Shown in pieces: positions 45,670 to 58,856 of a DNA stretch of 64,000 nucleotides. The notes below the pieces were generated by a model. That model had not been told where the DNA came from. It did no database searches and was given only the letters and a program-made list of their open reading frames with translations. Every line of letters starts with the position of its first letter. Within the stretch, counting starts at the first letter, position 1. Origin of the DNA: Phoenix dactylifera (Eukaryota; Streptophyta; Magnoliopsida; Arecales; Arecaceae); NCBI RefSeq assembly GCF_009389715.1, contig NC_052399.1, forward strand, positions 5,892,585 through 5,956,584, written 5' to 3'. The position numbers were made by a program, and so were the translations under genes.

Positions 45670-47280
45670 ATGACGAACCGGAGCTCGTCGCCGTGGGGCT
45701 TTCAGGAGGCCGGAGAGGACGACGATGACGCGATTCCCCGGCAACCGTCGGCTCTGATCGTGTCCTCCGATATGGACTACTTCGCGGAAATCCTCGGCCC
45801 CCTGTCTCCCGTCGGCGACGCCCACTTCTCTCTGCACGCCACCGCCACCTCCGGGGTGGTCGGCGTGGGGGAGGAGGGGGAGAGCTCGGGAGAGTTCGAG
45901 AAGGGGAGTTCGAGCGGGACCAAGAGCGACGCCATGGGCTTGGAGGACCCTCGCAGCGGCCCGAGTCAAGTAAAAAAAAGAAAAAACGCTTCTTCTTTTT
46001 TTTTACAAAGAAAATAGCTTCTTTGATGAAGTGGGAGAATATAAAATGTTTTCGAAATTTAGGAGGTTGAAAGGAAGCGGGAGATTTCGAGGAAAAGGAA
46101 ACGGAATCGGACGTCGCAGATGCACAACCAAACAGAGAGGGTAGGAAGTGATTATGATTCTATTTTGTTTGTCCATGGTTTTAGAATTTTCTTGTTTGGG
46201 TGGTTCTAAGACTTCGTTCGTGGAGCAGAGGCGGAGGGATAAAATAACAGCAAAATTGAAGGCATTGCAGGAGCTCATACCCGGTTCCCACAAGGTAAGA
46301 TGTTGTGGTTTTAGGTTTGTTTCTCTAGAGGTAGATGCTTAAAGTACAGGCAAGTCTTCCTCCCTTTCTCTCAAAAAAGTTTTAAGCCTACTAGAGCAAA
46401 AGGGATGGGGTTTAAGCTCAATTTATTATTACGAAGGAAGCTCCAAGCAAATTTTCCAGTTTTAGTAGGTCAACTATGTATATTCATGCTAAAAATGATG
46501 TTGTTTCTGAGATATTCTTCAATTTTGAGAACTCAAGAACTGGTATATGTGGCTAAGATTTTCATTCATGATTTTTTTACCCTGCTTCGATGTGCAGTTC
46601 TTTGATTTTCATTTCAAGAAGCTTCTTTTTTTTTTTTTGAGGACAATTCATGCAGCTAAAGTTGTTCCTAAATTGCAGTTGGACACAGCATCTATGCTGG
46701 ATGAGGCTATTGCATACATGAAATCCCTTCAGCAACAAATTCAGGCAAAAAGAACTTACTTTATTTTCATTGTCATGGTATAATATAATGTCTAATTTAT
46801 CATCCCAACTGTTGCTCTTATTGATGATTTTGGATCCAGATCATGTCAGGTGCCGCTCTGTATCAAGCTCCATTTCTGTCACCTGCTGCAGTGCAGTGCC
46901 TGGGCGCACCTCAATTCCCTCCATTCTCATCTTCGGGACCATATAATGCCATGAGCCTGGGATTCGGAATGGGAATGAGTAGCATCGCTTGTTCAATTCG
47001 GCCCCCTCTTTTGTCCTCCCTTTCTCCATTGCCAGCCACGAGTTTGCTTCCCATGCCCACCTTAAACTCCATTCCGCACTACCGTTCACCATTGCGTGGG
47101 CATTACATGCCTTTCGCTTCATCACCAGAATTTCCAGCATCTGTGGTCACGCAAGCCGCTCGTAACCAAAGTTCGCAGGCGGAGTCCTTCAGTTCAATAA
47201 ATCAAGCAGAAACTGGTCGTCAAGAGATGCAGTCAGTCATTGCAGATGACCTACAAATCCCAGCGATCACCCAGGTCTAA
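45670..47280 (+). CDS. PIF-like bHLH transcription factor
   Basis: Five exons: 45670-45969, 46063-46140, 46229-46294, 46679-46744 and 46840-47280, giving 316 residues. The basic region MHNQTERRRRDKI carries the His-Glu-Arg set for E-box or G-box binding. Helix-loop-helix follows (ITAKLKALQELIPGSHK, then LDTASMLDEAIAYMKSLQQQIQ), the subgroup VII (PIF/PIL/SPATULA) signature, with the bHLH at about residues 118-170. Just after it, IMSGAALY resembles the QMMSMG tail typical of PIFs. The N-terminus is acidic and I see no phytochrome-B-binding APB motif. Splitting of the bHLH over exons 2-4 fits the family. Intron 4 appears to use a GC donor (CAG|GCAAAA) with a normal AG acceptor; three other introns are GT...AG. 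The gene is expected to act in the nucleus. The precise orthologue is uncertain. Confidence 0.85.
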
Positions 47281-47484
47281 GTTCACATGTTCTCCCTCAG
47301 TCTTTCCAATTGCCTACTGACTCTAGCTTTTCACTATTTTTCTCTTCTTTCTCAAGTTAATTGACGTGGGACAATTGCAAGAGGGCAATGAACCTGACGC
47401 TTTGTAGGAGGTTATTCTCTCGCTTTTTCTTGTATGCTTTCTTAAAGACCATTTGAGCTCATGTGTTTGTTGGCGACAACCGAC

Positions 47485-47765
47485 TGTTAAAATCGCCACT
47501 GTCCTAAAAGCTTAAGCTGATAGGATGAGATAGATTTATTTATATATTTTATATTTTTTTGCACTCTCCCTCACATGTGGGCTGAACTTTTCTTTAATGG
47601 GTGAGCCCAACATGTGAAATTTTTAATAATGGGGTTCAAAAGTGCGGAGACAGAGTTCGAATTCAAAATCTCTACTCTGATACTATGTTGAAATTACCAT
47701 TTATTTTGAAAGCTTAAATTTATAGAATGAGGTAGATTTATTTATATATTTTATATTTTCTTACA
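47485..47765 (-). mobile_element. Complete SMART/TRIM miniature LTR element (281 bp)
   Basis: Two LTRs of about 80 bases (47485-47563 and 47686-47765), each TG...CA on the plus strand, flank a 122-base interior. On the minus strand a primer-binding site TAGTATCAGAGT adjoins the right LTR and a purine tract gagggagag adjoins the left LTR. Flanking pentamers CCGAC (47480-47484) and TCGAC (47766-47770) are a near-match target duplication. There is no coding capacity; such elements depend on enzymes from other LTR elements. It lies about 200 bases after the bHLH stop codon, probably in or near its 3' UTR. Confidence 0.75.
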
Positions 47766-47770
47766 TCGAC

Positions 47771-50700
47771 AGGCCAAGTAGATGAGCTTTGGTTGAAGAT
47801 GAACGTATGTACAGATGTTGCTGTCATAACCAGACATTATTTCCTTATGTATATGCTGCTGAGGTTTACCGAATCTTAGGGTAATCTGAGATAAATTTTG
47901 TCATGTGAAGACTCTGATCTATTAGCCTACTCTTTCTGTGAAATGCTCTATATGATACTTGTTCTTTATTTATCAAGCATGTCGTTCGCATAAAGTCAAC
48001 AAACATACTCTGTGTGAGAAATAGCTCGTTTCAGAGGGGGGAGAAAGGGATGTGCTTCATACATCGGTTTAGAACTTAAATGATATCATCAAAGCAAAAT
48101 ATCAATAATTTTAAGTATTTTTTGAGAGGAAGGGAGGCAATAGCCACCCAGCTATGGGTGAAGGAAAACACTTTTTACAACTAGGTGAGCAGCCTTTCTT
48201 AAGAGCTGTTCAGCATCAGATCAGATCAAACACAACATACAACCACGAACAGAGAAAAGAAATGAAAGCAGAGAAAGCCACGGCCCAGCAGATCAAGATC
48301 CGCTTTTCTGACAATTAAGAAAAATAGACTCCTTGAATTTCCTTTTCAGCATTATTATGGTTATCAATGTCGTAGTTAGTAACTAATCTGCATATAGTTA
48401 GCTTGATTTTATGTAACGTTCTTAGAGCTCGCCTAAAAAGGCTAGGCAAAAGATGTTATTTGAATTTTTCGACCTTGTATAAATATCTATGATTTTTTTT
48501 TTCAATGCAAAACCGATGTAAGACTAAACTTATGCCTACATGGATTCTTATACAGTTGCTTGCTACTGACTTATGTCAGCTCCACTAGCTAACATCCCTC
48601 TTCAGGAGGGATATTGAAAAAGATCCTAGACTTCTAAGTTCGAATATGGAAGGTTTGTATATATTCTGATCATCATCATCAACAGCATCAACAATAATCA
48701 AAGAATAGAGTAATGTTGTTGGATTTTAGTCTAATGCTTGCATCCATACAACATTTAAAAAGTGATCAAGTCAAAGTGCATAAATGTAATATTGGTTAGT
48801 TCAAGTTTCCTCTATCAGAAGTTCAGTCTCCTAATCAATCCTATCAACATGAAGTACAACAATTGTGATTGGGAGAGCTCCACACAATATCATTTTAATC
48901 AGCTAAACTTTGTTATAGAGCAATTTGAAGGGAGGAACCAATAATTGTACTCTAGTGATGCTTCATGCATGCATGCAGATGGGACTAGAAGAATATGATT
49001 ACCAACCAATTAAATATACCTTTGAACTGTTGAAGCTGAAAAATATATCAGAACCTGTCTTATGTTGAAATTAATCAGAATTACTATGATTTGGAACTTT
49101 AAACTACTCTGACCCACCCAGGCACTTTTTTAAGGAGAAGCCCCCTAGACTTGAAGACTCCATACTCCTATTAGTTCCTCTCCTGTGTTAGATCAAAATG
49201 CTTCCATGCAATCATTTCTATTATTCTATATCCAACCACCAAACAGGGGCCAAATTCTTTAGAAGCATTCCAATTCGAGCAGAAAAGTCTTGCTGGATTC
49301 CCCAACAACAATCTCTATTGTCTTGGACAGTTCATGAATTGTCCTGCTGCCACAATGAATTGATGGAGGTGGGGCTGCGGTCTTCAAAGAACTCGGTTAT
49401 TCAAATCTAACCCCAACAAGAAGTTTAATGCCGGGTAGGCCGGTCCACCAGCCTTTGACAATATCAGGCGCACTGGATGTCTTAAAAAAACTTTGGTAGG
49501 TTGGGAAAAAAGACTTTCCAAGTGAGGCTTTCATATGGAAGCAAGATGCTAATTTTAGGCCTGAATGCACTAGGCTCAGGCCAAGGATGACATCAATTAG
49601 TTCCATTGGACGCGAGGCTCTAATGATGATGACTGGATAAGGAGGGTTTTCTTTTCTTTTTTTTATTTTTTTTGTTTTTTTTTGCCCCTTGATGATAGTG
49701 GGGAGTGCTGTCAAAAAATTATTCTGGTCAAATCTTTGCGTAAGCACTTACCAAATTTCAAACCTAGAACATCCTCCAAATGGAAGAGGGGTTCAACCAT
49801 TAGATTCTATTGCAGTTTGCCACATCATAACTCTCACATTCATGTGAAATCATCCTTTTCTGGTTGCGACCAGAAGTCTGAATCAGCTTATTTTGGCAGC
49901 TAAAGGTAGAGGTTCTTTCTCAATCGATCGACTTCTGCAAGATTACTGTGGGTTTGACAGAAGCATTTGGAGAGAAAAATATCATGTAAAGGAACTTCTT
50001 TATGTGGTCTAAATAACAATGGAAGGCAAATGAAGCTTCTGTAGAACAAGTGAATTGATCTTGCTTAGTTGGTAATTGCCTCGAGTGATGACCACATACC
50101 CAAAAAAAAATGAAGGGAAAAACAAAAACTCTTGCTACGAGAAAGTGAGTAAAGGCTCTACCATATAGCAAATTAATTATGGCAGTCCAACTACTTGGAG
50201 ATGCACCTACTCGATATATTCTGCAATGACTTGTAGCATCTTACGTGACCCTTAAAGTGTGATTCCCTGCAACAACATGCATGAGCAATTCTAACAGGGG
50301 GCCATCATTTCATTTTGCTTCTGTTCCAAGTATCTCATGATACATACCTTCATAGATCAAGTAGGCCTTTAGTTAAGTGCCTTTGAGGAAAGCTAGGGAA
50401 TGTTCAACTTTCCAATACTTACAACCGATGCCAGCAAGGTATATAGTGGAAAGGCTGGTTTCTAAGTCTTGAAACTAGATACATGACAACTTCCAGGGCA
50501 TCTTCCACACTGTCCTGCTACAAAGAGAACAAAGGTGGACATCTCTGTGCAATTGTACATCATATTAGAGAGCAAAGTTCCACATAAGACTTGCTTTTTT
50601 CATGCAATTATTCAGTTGGCAAAGAGTTCCCTTTCTTTTTTTTTTCAAATTATTCTCGAGATTTCCACCAATTTGTACTTAAAATATGGACCTCTCATCC

Positions 50701-52005
50701 ATTCTACCGGAAGACAGTAGTATTAACCATTAAGAACTATTTATGCACCAAAACGGCAACCGAAGCAATGTATGCCATTCTGCCTCCACATTCAGGCTAA
50801 CCCATCGAGGATGATGAACTGAAAGAAGAGAAGTTAGGGGAAAAGAATCCCGTTCACCAAGTCGTACGAAATTACGAATTGCTCAAATCGTCAATTCAGT
50901 TCAGCTTTGGGATGATAAATCGACGCCAGTAGTTCCACAAGCTTTGATGGTTATTGATAAGGATGGTGTGCTGCAGGAAAGTATCACTCCGCGGTGATTG
51001 GAAGTCGAAGAGTATTGAAGGGTGGAATGGAAGTCATATTTGTTTGTTTGCGTACCAGTTTGAACACTGGAGAGCGTGTGGAATGCGGCCATTTGGACCC
51101 CCCTTTCAAACTTGGATCAATTCAGCCAGCCAAGTTGCTCCATTCTTCTACAATTTGATGATGCCAACGATTAGGCCGACAGGCATTCACAGTTCTATTT
51201 TTCCGGTTTTAAAGGTACAGACCTTATAGATGGAACTCGAATTCAGAACACTGATAATGATTCTAAATATAACTCAATTAGCTTTAATTGAGAAAGCTAT
51301 TATATACCGATAGCTTCATTAATTAAACCAGCAGACACTCATTATGTAGCAATTCATCAACCATCTATCAAGGTACGATGAAAAGAAAGCTCAATTCTGT
51401 AACTTTTTCTTTTTTTTTTAACTGAGAGGTCAATTGCCTGATCGGAGCCCTTGGTGTTGTCACAACGTCACTCAAAAAGCAAGTGGACCACGACCACCGT
51501 ATCCGGATGAAACTTGCAGAGGGAAAAGAAAAAGGAGGAAGGAATTGTCTGAAAAGAGAGCGGAAAAGATTTCCTTGGATGCGTGCCATGGGAGCCTGTC
51601 ATTTCCAACGGTCCGGGCTACAGGGATTAGGCCCACAGCCGCACACCCTCCGGTTCGGACGACCCATCATCACATGCAAACATTGCGCTCAATTTGTCCC
51701 AAATATTCCCCCCGACCCCCAACTCCTTGCCACTCTGGAAAATCTCGACCCATAGAGAGACACTTCCAAGGTGATTACTTTAGTACGGTGGGAGTCTGCC
51801 CAACTACTGTCCTTCTTCCTCTTCCATCTCCTCCCTTTTTTTCGCCCCAACCCTTCTTTCCTCTTCTCGCAGAGCTCTCAGCACAACAGTTGGTAAGCTC
51901 AAGAGCTGGCCCTTCTTTCGTCTTCTTCTTCGTATTCATTTCTAGGCTTTGTAGAGATTGGAGAAGTGGTTTGTTTTCCAACTTTCCCAACACCTGTCGC
52001 CATTC
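47771..52005. other. Intergenic, no gene recognised
   Basis: About 4.2 kb of AT-rich spacer with scattered short frames and no recognisable domain. The last 500 bases before 52006 are pyrimidine-rich and GC-richer, consistent with the promoter and leader of the receptor kinase gene. Confidence 0.5.
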
Positions 52006-54559
52006 ATGGGGGTTCCATCCATAGTGACTACCCTCTGGGTCTTCTCTTTGCTGTCCAATACCTATTTTTTTTCCCCTGTGGGTGCCTTAAATGAAGAGGG
52101 TGCTGCCCTTCTCTCATTCAAGGCGTCCATAAGGGAGGACCCAGAAGGATCCCTGGCCAACTGGAACTCTTCTGATCTGGACCCATGCTCTTGGAATGGG
52201 ATCACTTGTAGGGAAGGAGAGGTGGTCTCCATAAGTCTCCCAAAGAGCAAACTTTTGGGTTCCCTTCCCTCTTCTCTCGGTTCCCTCCCTTCCCTTAGGC
52301 ACATCAACCTCAGGAACAGCAGGCTCCAGGGGGGCCTGCCCCCGGGTGTCTTCGCCGCCCGGGGGCTCCAAAGCTTGGTGCTTTCGGGGAATTCCTTGTC
52401 TGGGCCTCTCCCTCCCGAGATTGGCAAGCTTTCTTACCTCCAAAACTTGGACCTTTCCGACAACTCGCTCAACGATTCGATACCAATTGCTCTCTTCCAG
52501 TGCAAGAGGCTGAAAAGCCTTGACATAAGCCACAATAACTTCACAAATTCTCTCCCAATCGGTCTTGGAAGCAACTTGGCTGGGTTGCAAAAGCTCGATC
52601 TTTCCTATAATAGATTGAATGGTTCGATTCCTAGTGACATCGGCAGCCTCTCCAGCCTTCAGGGCACAGTAGACCTTTCGCACAATCTCTTCTCCGGTGC
52701 TATTCCGGCGAGCCTCGGGAATTTGCCGGAGAAGGTCTATATTGATCTCACATACAACAATCTCAGCGGTCCAATACCTCAGAATGGGGCTTTGGTGAAC
52801 AGAGGACCGACAGCATTCATCGGAAACCCCGGCCTGTGCGGCACGCCATTGAAGAATCCCTGTTCTTCCGGCACACCTGCGAGCTCTCCCTCAACCTTAC
52901 CATCTTTGCCAAAAAATCACCCACCTCCGGCGTCGGAAGCAAACAATAGCCAGAAAAGCAACCACAGAGGCTTGAGTAGAAGTGCTGTGATTGCGATTGT
53001 CATGAGCGATGTTGTCGCAATTGGTCTTATGGCGGTGGCGTTCTTTTGCTGCTACCGGATGGCAGTTTCTTCTAGTGGTGAGGAAGAAGGTGGGAAGTCT
53101 GATACGGGTTCGAATGGTGGCAAGAAATGTGCATGTTTTAGAAAAGATGAGTCAGAGAAGCAGTCAGAGAACGTTGAGCAATTTGATCTCATACCATTAG
53201 ATCATCGGGTGCATTATAACCTGGATGAGCTTCTAAAGGCTTCTGCTTTTGTTTTGGGAAAGAGCGAGATCGGCTTCATGTACAAGGTTGTGCTGGAGGA
53301 TGGGCTCATCTTGGCTGTGAGAAGGTTGGGCGAAGGAGGGTCTCAAAGGTTCAAAGAATTCCAAACAGAGGCGGAAGCTATAGCAAAAGTCAGGCATCCC
53401 AATATTGTTGCTCTAAGAGCATACTATTGGTCGATCGAAGAGAAACTCCTTATATATGATTACATACCGAATGGCACCCTCTCTGCTGCAATTCATGGTG
53501 AGGACGCAGACTATATTGACCTCTAATTTGCTCTAAATTCACATGCTTTGCTTGGTGTAGGAAGGCTAGGATTTTATAGCCTTAAGTCTATGATTGAGTT
53601 GCAGAAAATATACATGATTAATGTTAGGGAAGATATTATTTATGTAGTAAACTCGATTGTATTTGAGTTCTTGATTATCGAACATAGATAGGTAAATAAA
53701 TAAATTAGTTTTGGAAGCTAAGGCTGTAAACATGTTTTGCTATAAGAAATTGAAATTTGTTCTTTGGTTACATGGGTTTAGAACTATAATTGATCTTGTT
53801 TCAGTCATCTGGTTAGCGCATCACCACCACAAACACTAGGTGTGTTATGTCTTCTTTATATACCATTTATGCGGATTGAGTGATTGTACTGATCATTGTC
53901 CTCTTATGCATCTGATTTCAGGAAAGGGTGGAAATGCTCATTTTTCACCATTGTCATGGGATGCCAGGCTGAAAATCATGAAGGGGATAGCCAAGGGCTT
54001 GGCCTTTTTGCATGAATTCAGCCCCAAGAAGTATGTCCATGGAGATCTCAAACCCAACAATGTACTCCTGGATATGAAAATGGAAGCATGCATATCTGAT
54101 TTTGGACTCGGGCGCCTTGCAAACATAGCAGGAGAATCCCCGACAATGCAGTCAACAGAAAAGCCACAGAATCAAATCTCTGATGTCGCAGTTAGTCCTA
54201 TCATGAGCAGTGCACTGAGTTATCAAGCTCCCGAAGCCTTTAGTACTCTAAAACCATCCCAAAAATGGGATGTTTACTCATATGGAGTGATTCTGCTGGA
54301 ATTGATATCTGGGAGGTCTCCTGTGGTCTTAATGGATAATTCAGAAATGGACTTGGTTCGATGGGTCCAGTTCTGTATTGACGAGAGGAAACCCCTACTC
54401 GATGTATTAGACCCCTTCTTAGCCAAGGAACCAGAGAAAGAAGATCAGATTATTACAGTGCTCAAGATAGCTCTGGCTTGCGTTCAATTCAACCCTGAAA
54501 AGAGACCACCAATGAGGCATGTCAGTGATACTTTAGAAAGGTCAACTACCAGAAGCTGA
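52006..54559 (+). CDS. LRR receptor-like kinase, ZAR1-like (LRR-III type)
   Basis: Two exons, 52006-53497 and 53922-54559, joined by a phase-1 GT...AG intron, give 709 residues. Order: signal peptide (1 to about 29); LRR N-terminal cap ([20 protein letters not shown], then CSWNGITC); about six leucine-rich repeats (about 70-265); a Ser/Pro-rich juxtamembrane part; one membrane helix (about 326-352, [20 protein letters not shown]); then an intracellular kinase (about 405-700). [38 protein letters not shown] and [15 protein letters not shown] are close to Arabidopsis ZAR1, which acts in zygote asymmetric division. The kinase is atypical: AVRR replaces the usual AxK context and HGD replaces HRD, while DFG (SDFGLGRL) and a YQAPE loop end remain. 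The ATG at 52006 was chosen because the upstream frame starts only with TTG. The C-terminus after SDTLER is short and could be altered. Confidence 0.9.
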
Positions 54560-57500
54560 GAAAATCTGGGAAATCAGGTGGATGTATGAGCACCATTCAC
54601 CCTCTCTTCAGCTCACATGGAAATTGGTCCTCGTAGAGGTTCAAATGCCAAGCTGATGGTTCTTAGTTTAGACATGCTCCATCATGGAAATATACCACCA
54701 AAGTCGAACAGCATACCAGCTCAGTTTCAGCTTACATGGATATTTTCCTTCCGCTTGCCCCCAAAGGTTCTCTCTCCTTATCGTTGTCGATATGTTATAG
54801 TTTCTGCAGCTAGTGTGGAATCCTTGTCCTTTGTGAAAACTTGTCGAACACCAAATGTGCCTGAATGATTGGTCCTTGCAAATGGGTTGCTTAAAAGCAT
54901 CAGCGTTCAAAATAGATTTCAGTTTCTGTATTAGCATCTTTGGAGCTTTTATTCTTGTTGATTGTTTCTGTGTTCTAGTGGTAAAATTCTGAGGCGTGGA
55001 GACTTGAAACTATTTTTTCTAATCTTCAGAGATCAGGTGGCTGGTTAGCCATGGTTTTGTCATCATTAAACTAGTGGCTAGTGAGAGCATACTTCCGTGT
55101 TTTGTGACCTGGAGTATAGGAAGCAAGATTGAATAATTAGGTATGTGAGAGAATCTTTGTTTTTAACTAAGGTCATGTCTGCCTTTCTAAAACAGACTTT
55201 TGAAATTGTTCTAACAGGCATAGGCTTCTGGTGTAGCTTGGTGGTTGGTAGAGCCCGGTGTGCTTCTTGTTTTATTGGAAAATTATGAATTGTTTTTTTG
55301 AGGTTCCTTTGCAATTCGGAAAAAGCAATCTATGCGTAGTCGCTGTTGGATATAAAAATGGACCCAGAAAAATTTAAATACTAGCATGTTGAAATGGCCA
55401 TTGTGATTATTAGTTTTTTACCATATTGATATAATATGCAGAGAATTCACTGACAGTTCAGAAAGGAAGAGTTTGGATAATTTCTAATAAAAATTTAAGA
55501 AATATAACTGTGGCAAACTTATTAATACATTTATTATTTATTCCGGCAAAAGCAAGCTTGAGACGGGAAACAGCATTTGCAGCGTTACCATAGCCACCAG
55601 TAGCTCACAGCATCATAGATTTGTCATCCATGAGGACTTGCATAAGGAAATAGCAAACTTCATAAATCACTAAATCCATCTATCATTGAATGATTCTCGT
55701 GTCAGAGAAACTTTGAAGAATTATTTAGCTAATGAAAATTTAAAAGAAAAGGTGAAAAATCGAGATATTTTGTCCCGTCCAATAAAATTCCTACTGTAAT
55801 TAGGAGGATAACCCAGTGACGATTGGGATGTATCTCTACCATCCGTGAAACCTTTAATCCCGGCATTCAATCCGTGACGGTGAAAGAGATGGCAAGGCCA
55901 AGATATAACAGGAGTGAGCTGATGAGATGATCTCAGCTCTCAAACGGAGGGCTATAGATTCCAAAAAGGCATGTCTTAGTGGGGTTTCCGTAGGGTTGGT
56001 GGGTGGGTCCTCGTCGCATCTTGTCTCGTTCTGCTGCTACAGTGCAGTACCAGAGGCCCAGCCGTCAAAGATTCCATATGCTGTAGAAAGATGGAATCCG
56101 ATGTTTCCTCGTGTCCTTATCAGTATGGGCAAGGTAAAATGGATACTTAATTAGTGAAAGTTTAGAAATGATGGTTGTTTCTTCCTGGTTATATAGTTAT
56201 ATTCCTCTGGTTTTAAAAGCATGCAGCGGATCAAAGCAATGCACTGACTGGCCCGTCTCCTAGATAGAGCAATTGAAAAGGAATGGCCCCTGCTGCTGGA
56301 GCCGTGCAACATATCAAATTGGAGGCACTGAGCTAAGGCTGCCTCCTTGAGCTCCTCCGTTTTCACTTTTCAGCAACGTGCCAACGACTCTAATCATGCT
56401 TGCTTCAGTGCAGTAGTTGCCATGTCATGTATGTCCGACTGACGTGGCTGGACAAGTTTTATTTCTTCTCGTCAGTCCGCAATCTCCGCCACAGCGAAAA
56501 GGTCAGCTATTTTCAAACATCTTGGTCTCAGCTCAATGGTTTGCTCAAGATTGTCCGATTAGAAAATGAGCCGAGCACAAAGCAGCATCTTACGGATTCT
56601 CTGACGGACGAGCCAGTTTCAAACAGTTGTCAGCCTGCCAAAAAAAAAATAATAATAATAAGGTTCGAGTTCTGGCTCGGCACGAGAATCAAATAGCTAA
56701 GGTGGCTCAAAAGCCAAGGTTGAAACACCAAATCTGAACTGGATTGAGTGGAGCTTGAGCAACCCATCGACGTGACACAACCATGACGGAACAAATAGCA
56801 TGACACGGCCAAACCCATCAACATGACAGCTCCAACAGTCCAAAGCTCGGCCTAGGCATACAGGTCTAGCGCCCCGACCAACCATACCCAATCTAACTGT
56901 TAACATTATTCATATGTCACAGCATGCACATCTAAAGCTTTTTTTTTTTTCCTCATGTTTGCTTGAAATAATTTAGCACTGCAGTTGGATGGAATGTACA
57001 GATTGGAGAGTTTTGAATGGGCTGCAGTTGGATGTATCTGCAACGCTAATAGGCTAATAAGATGACCAGTTTAAGAGTCCAGGCGATTCCAAGTACAGTT
57101 CAAGCTGGATGTCCCCTTATCAGACATCAAAACTGCCTACAAATCAACCTTCAAAAATCCTCGAGTCAGTACTTTAATACTCTTAGCTAGGAATGGTTGA
57201 TGTTTCAGCCACAAAAAAATCACCTGAACATTGTGTGTACCTGTTGCTTAGCATTGGACTGAGTCGAGGCTTACCAGTTCCCACCACCTAACTGCATTTG
57301 TCATTGTGCATTGAGGAGTTCTATTTAGTGATTGGATGCAATATTAGATGTTTACCTCTGCGAACACACGTTCTTCGCAAACGGAAAGGAGGGTCGAAAA
57401 CTTATCACGCTCAGGAAAAAAGGAGGCATCGTTATTTGTTTTCTTTCCACAATGGACCCACAGGTGGCCACCATCGTTTGCCAGCGATTTTCAACTGCCT

Positions 57501-58100
57501 CAGTCCATAAGTTCCCTTGTTGAAAGAAATCAACGAAAGAGCTCAATATGGAATAAATGCCTTCGGATCGGGATAATTTGGCAATCAATAAAATATTGTC
57601 ACAAAAAATCCATTAATATGTCCCGCCATCTGGTAAGAGGGGAAATCAAAGAATTCTATTCTAGATTATCATAAAAATAACTCGATCATTACCATCCAAT
57701 CAAAGAGCTTTGGAAAGTTCAACAAAAGACAGCACCGAGGGTGTGTTTCTTAGAGAAACTAGACCAAGTGTGTGTTGGACTCTTTGCTATAAGCGACTAG
57801 ACATATTACTACAAGCTTCAAAAGTCCCTAGCAAATGCCTGACCAAAGTTCGAAATATGGAACAGTAGAAGTTCAAAAGTCATCGATCACCAAACTTTGG
57901 AAGAAACTTAAGAAAATTCTGGAGATTGAAAAGTTTGGAGGAGATGGTCCATACTAAAGGTTGGAAACATCCAGACAGCTAGGCATCATTATTGCTTGCA
58001 AGAAGTTTAACTTTCATCAAGCTGGGAGAGGAGGAAAAAAAGCTTTTGATGGAAAAAATGAGAATAACTGGAACTATTAGAAATAACTTTAAACAGAAAA
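54560..58100. other. Spacer after the kinase gene, no gene recognised
   Basis: The first about 400 bases are likely the 3' UTR of the kinase gene. The rest has only short frames without recognisable domains, AT-rich in most places, with a moderately GC-rich patch at 55920-56120. Confidence 0.45.
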
Positions 58101-58695
58101 ACTTGCAACTTTTATCTAAATCAAGCACAACCCCTTGGGCGGTTGAGAACATATGGCAATTGCGCTTGTATCTGAACCAATACCTGCTCCACAGAGGAAA
58201 TCAAGTACAGACAACAGGTACTGGTTCTACTACAAAAGAAACCAAGCACAAAGAACTGAGGGTGCGCTTTCTCGAGAGAACAGACGGACTGTAACATTGC
58301 AATCCTGAGACAGAAGAATCGAGCAGAGGTCACAATAATAGAGAGAAAAATAGTTAGCTTCAATGTTAGGACCCAGGTATCATTGTTTCGGGCTCCCTTC
58401 TATATATTATGTAAATATTTAACATAACAGCATTCAAAACACCTGACTTAGAGACACTGCAGGCACGAAAAATATGTGGAGTTGTGATTCTGGATTCCAA
58501 AAGAGGTGCTTAACATGTCGACCAGTTCAACACAGCACCTTAATGTCCAATTCACTAGCAGGGTAGCAGCCAAATTAAACTACAAATGTTTCAGAAGGCC
58601 TACTTGCTGTTGGCAAATAAACACTAGCAATTCGAATATGCGTACCTAAAACAAGTTTATATGTGGTACATACATGCAGAAGTGCTAGTTTCTTT

Positions 58696-58839
58696 GAGGA
58701 ATCTACAAGGATACACCTTATTTGTTGTATTAATTGACCCAAAACTCTAGCAGAAAAATATTTCTATGAAGAACCTGCAAAGGTACACCTAATTTGTTGT
58801 ATTAATTGACCCAGAACTGTAGCAGAGAAAATGCCTTGA
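58696..58839. repeat. 72-bp tandem duplication
   Basis: Units start at 58696 and 58768 and share 'tttgttgtattaattgaccc' with the flanking words 'gaggaatct' and 'gaagaacct'. They are about 85-90% alike by eye. Confidence 0.9.
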
Positions 58840-58856
58840 CATTTTGCAACCTTTAC

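Noticed and set aside
52114-52683. 189-codon minus-strand frame
   Set aside because: Shadow of the LRR region of the receptor kinase on the plus strand.
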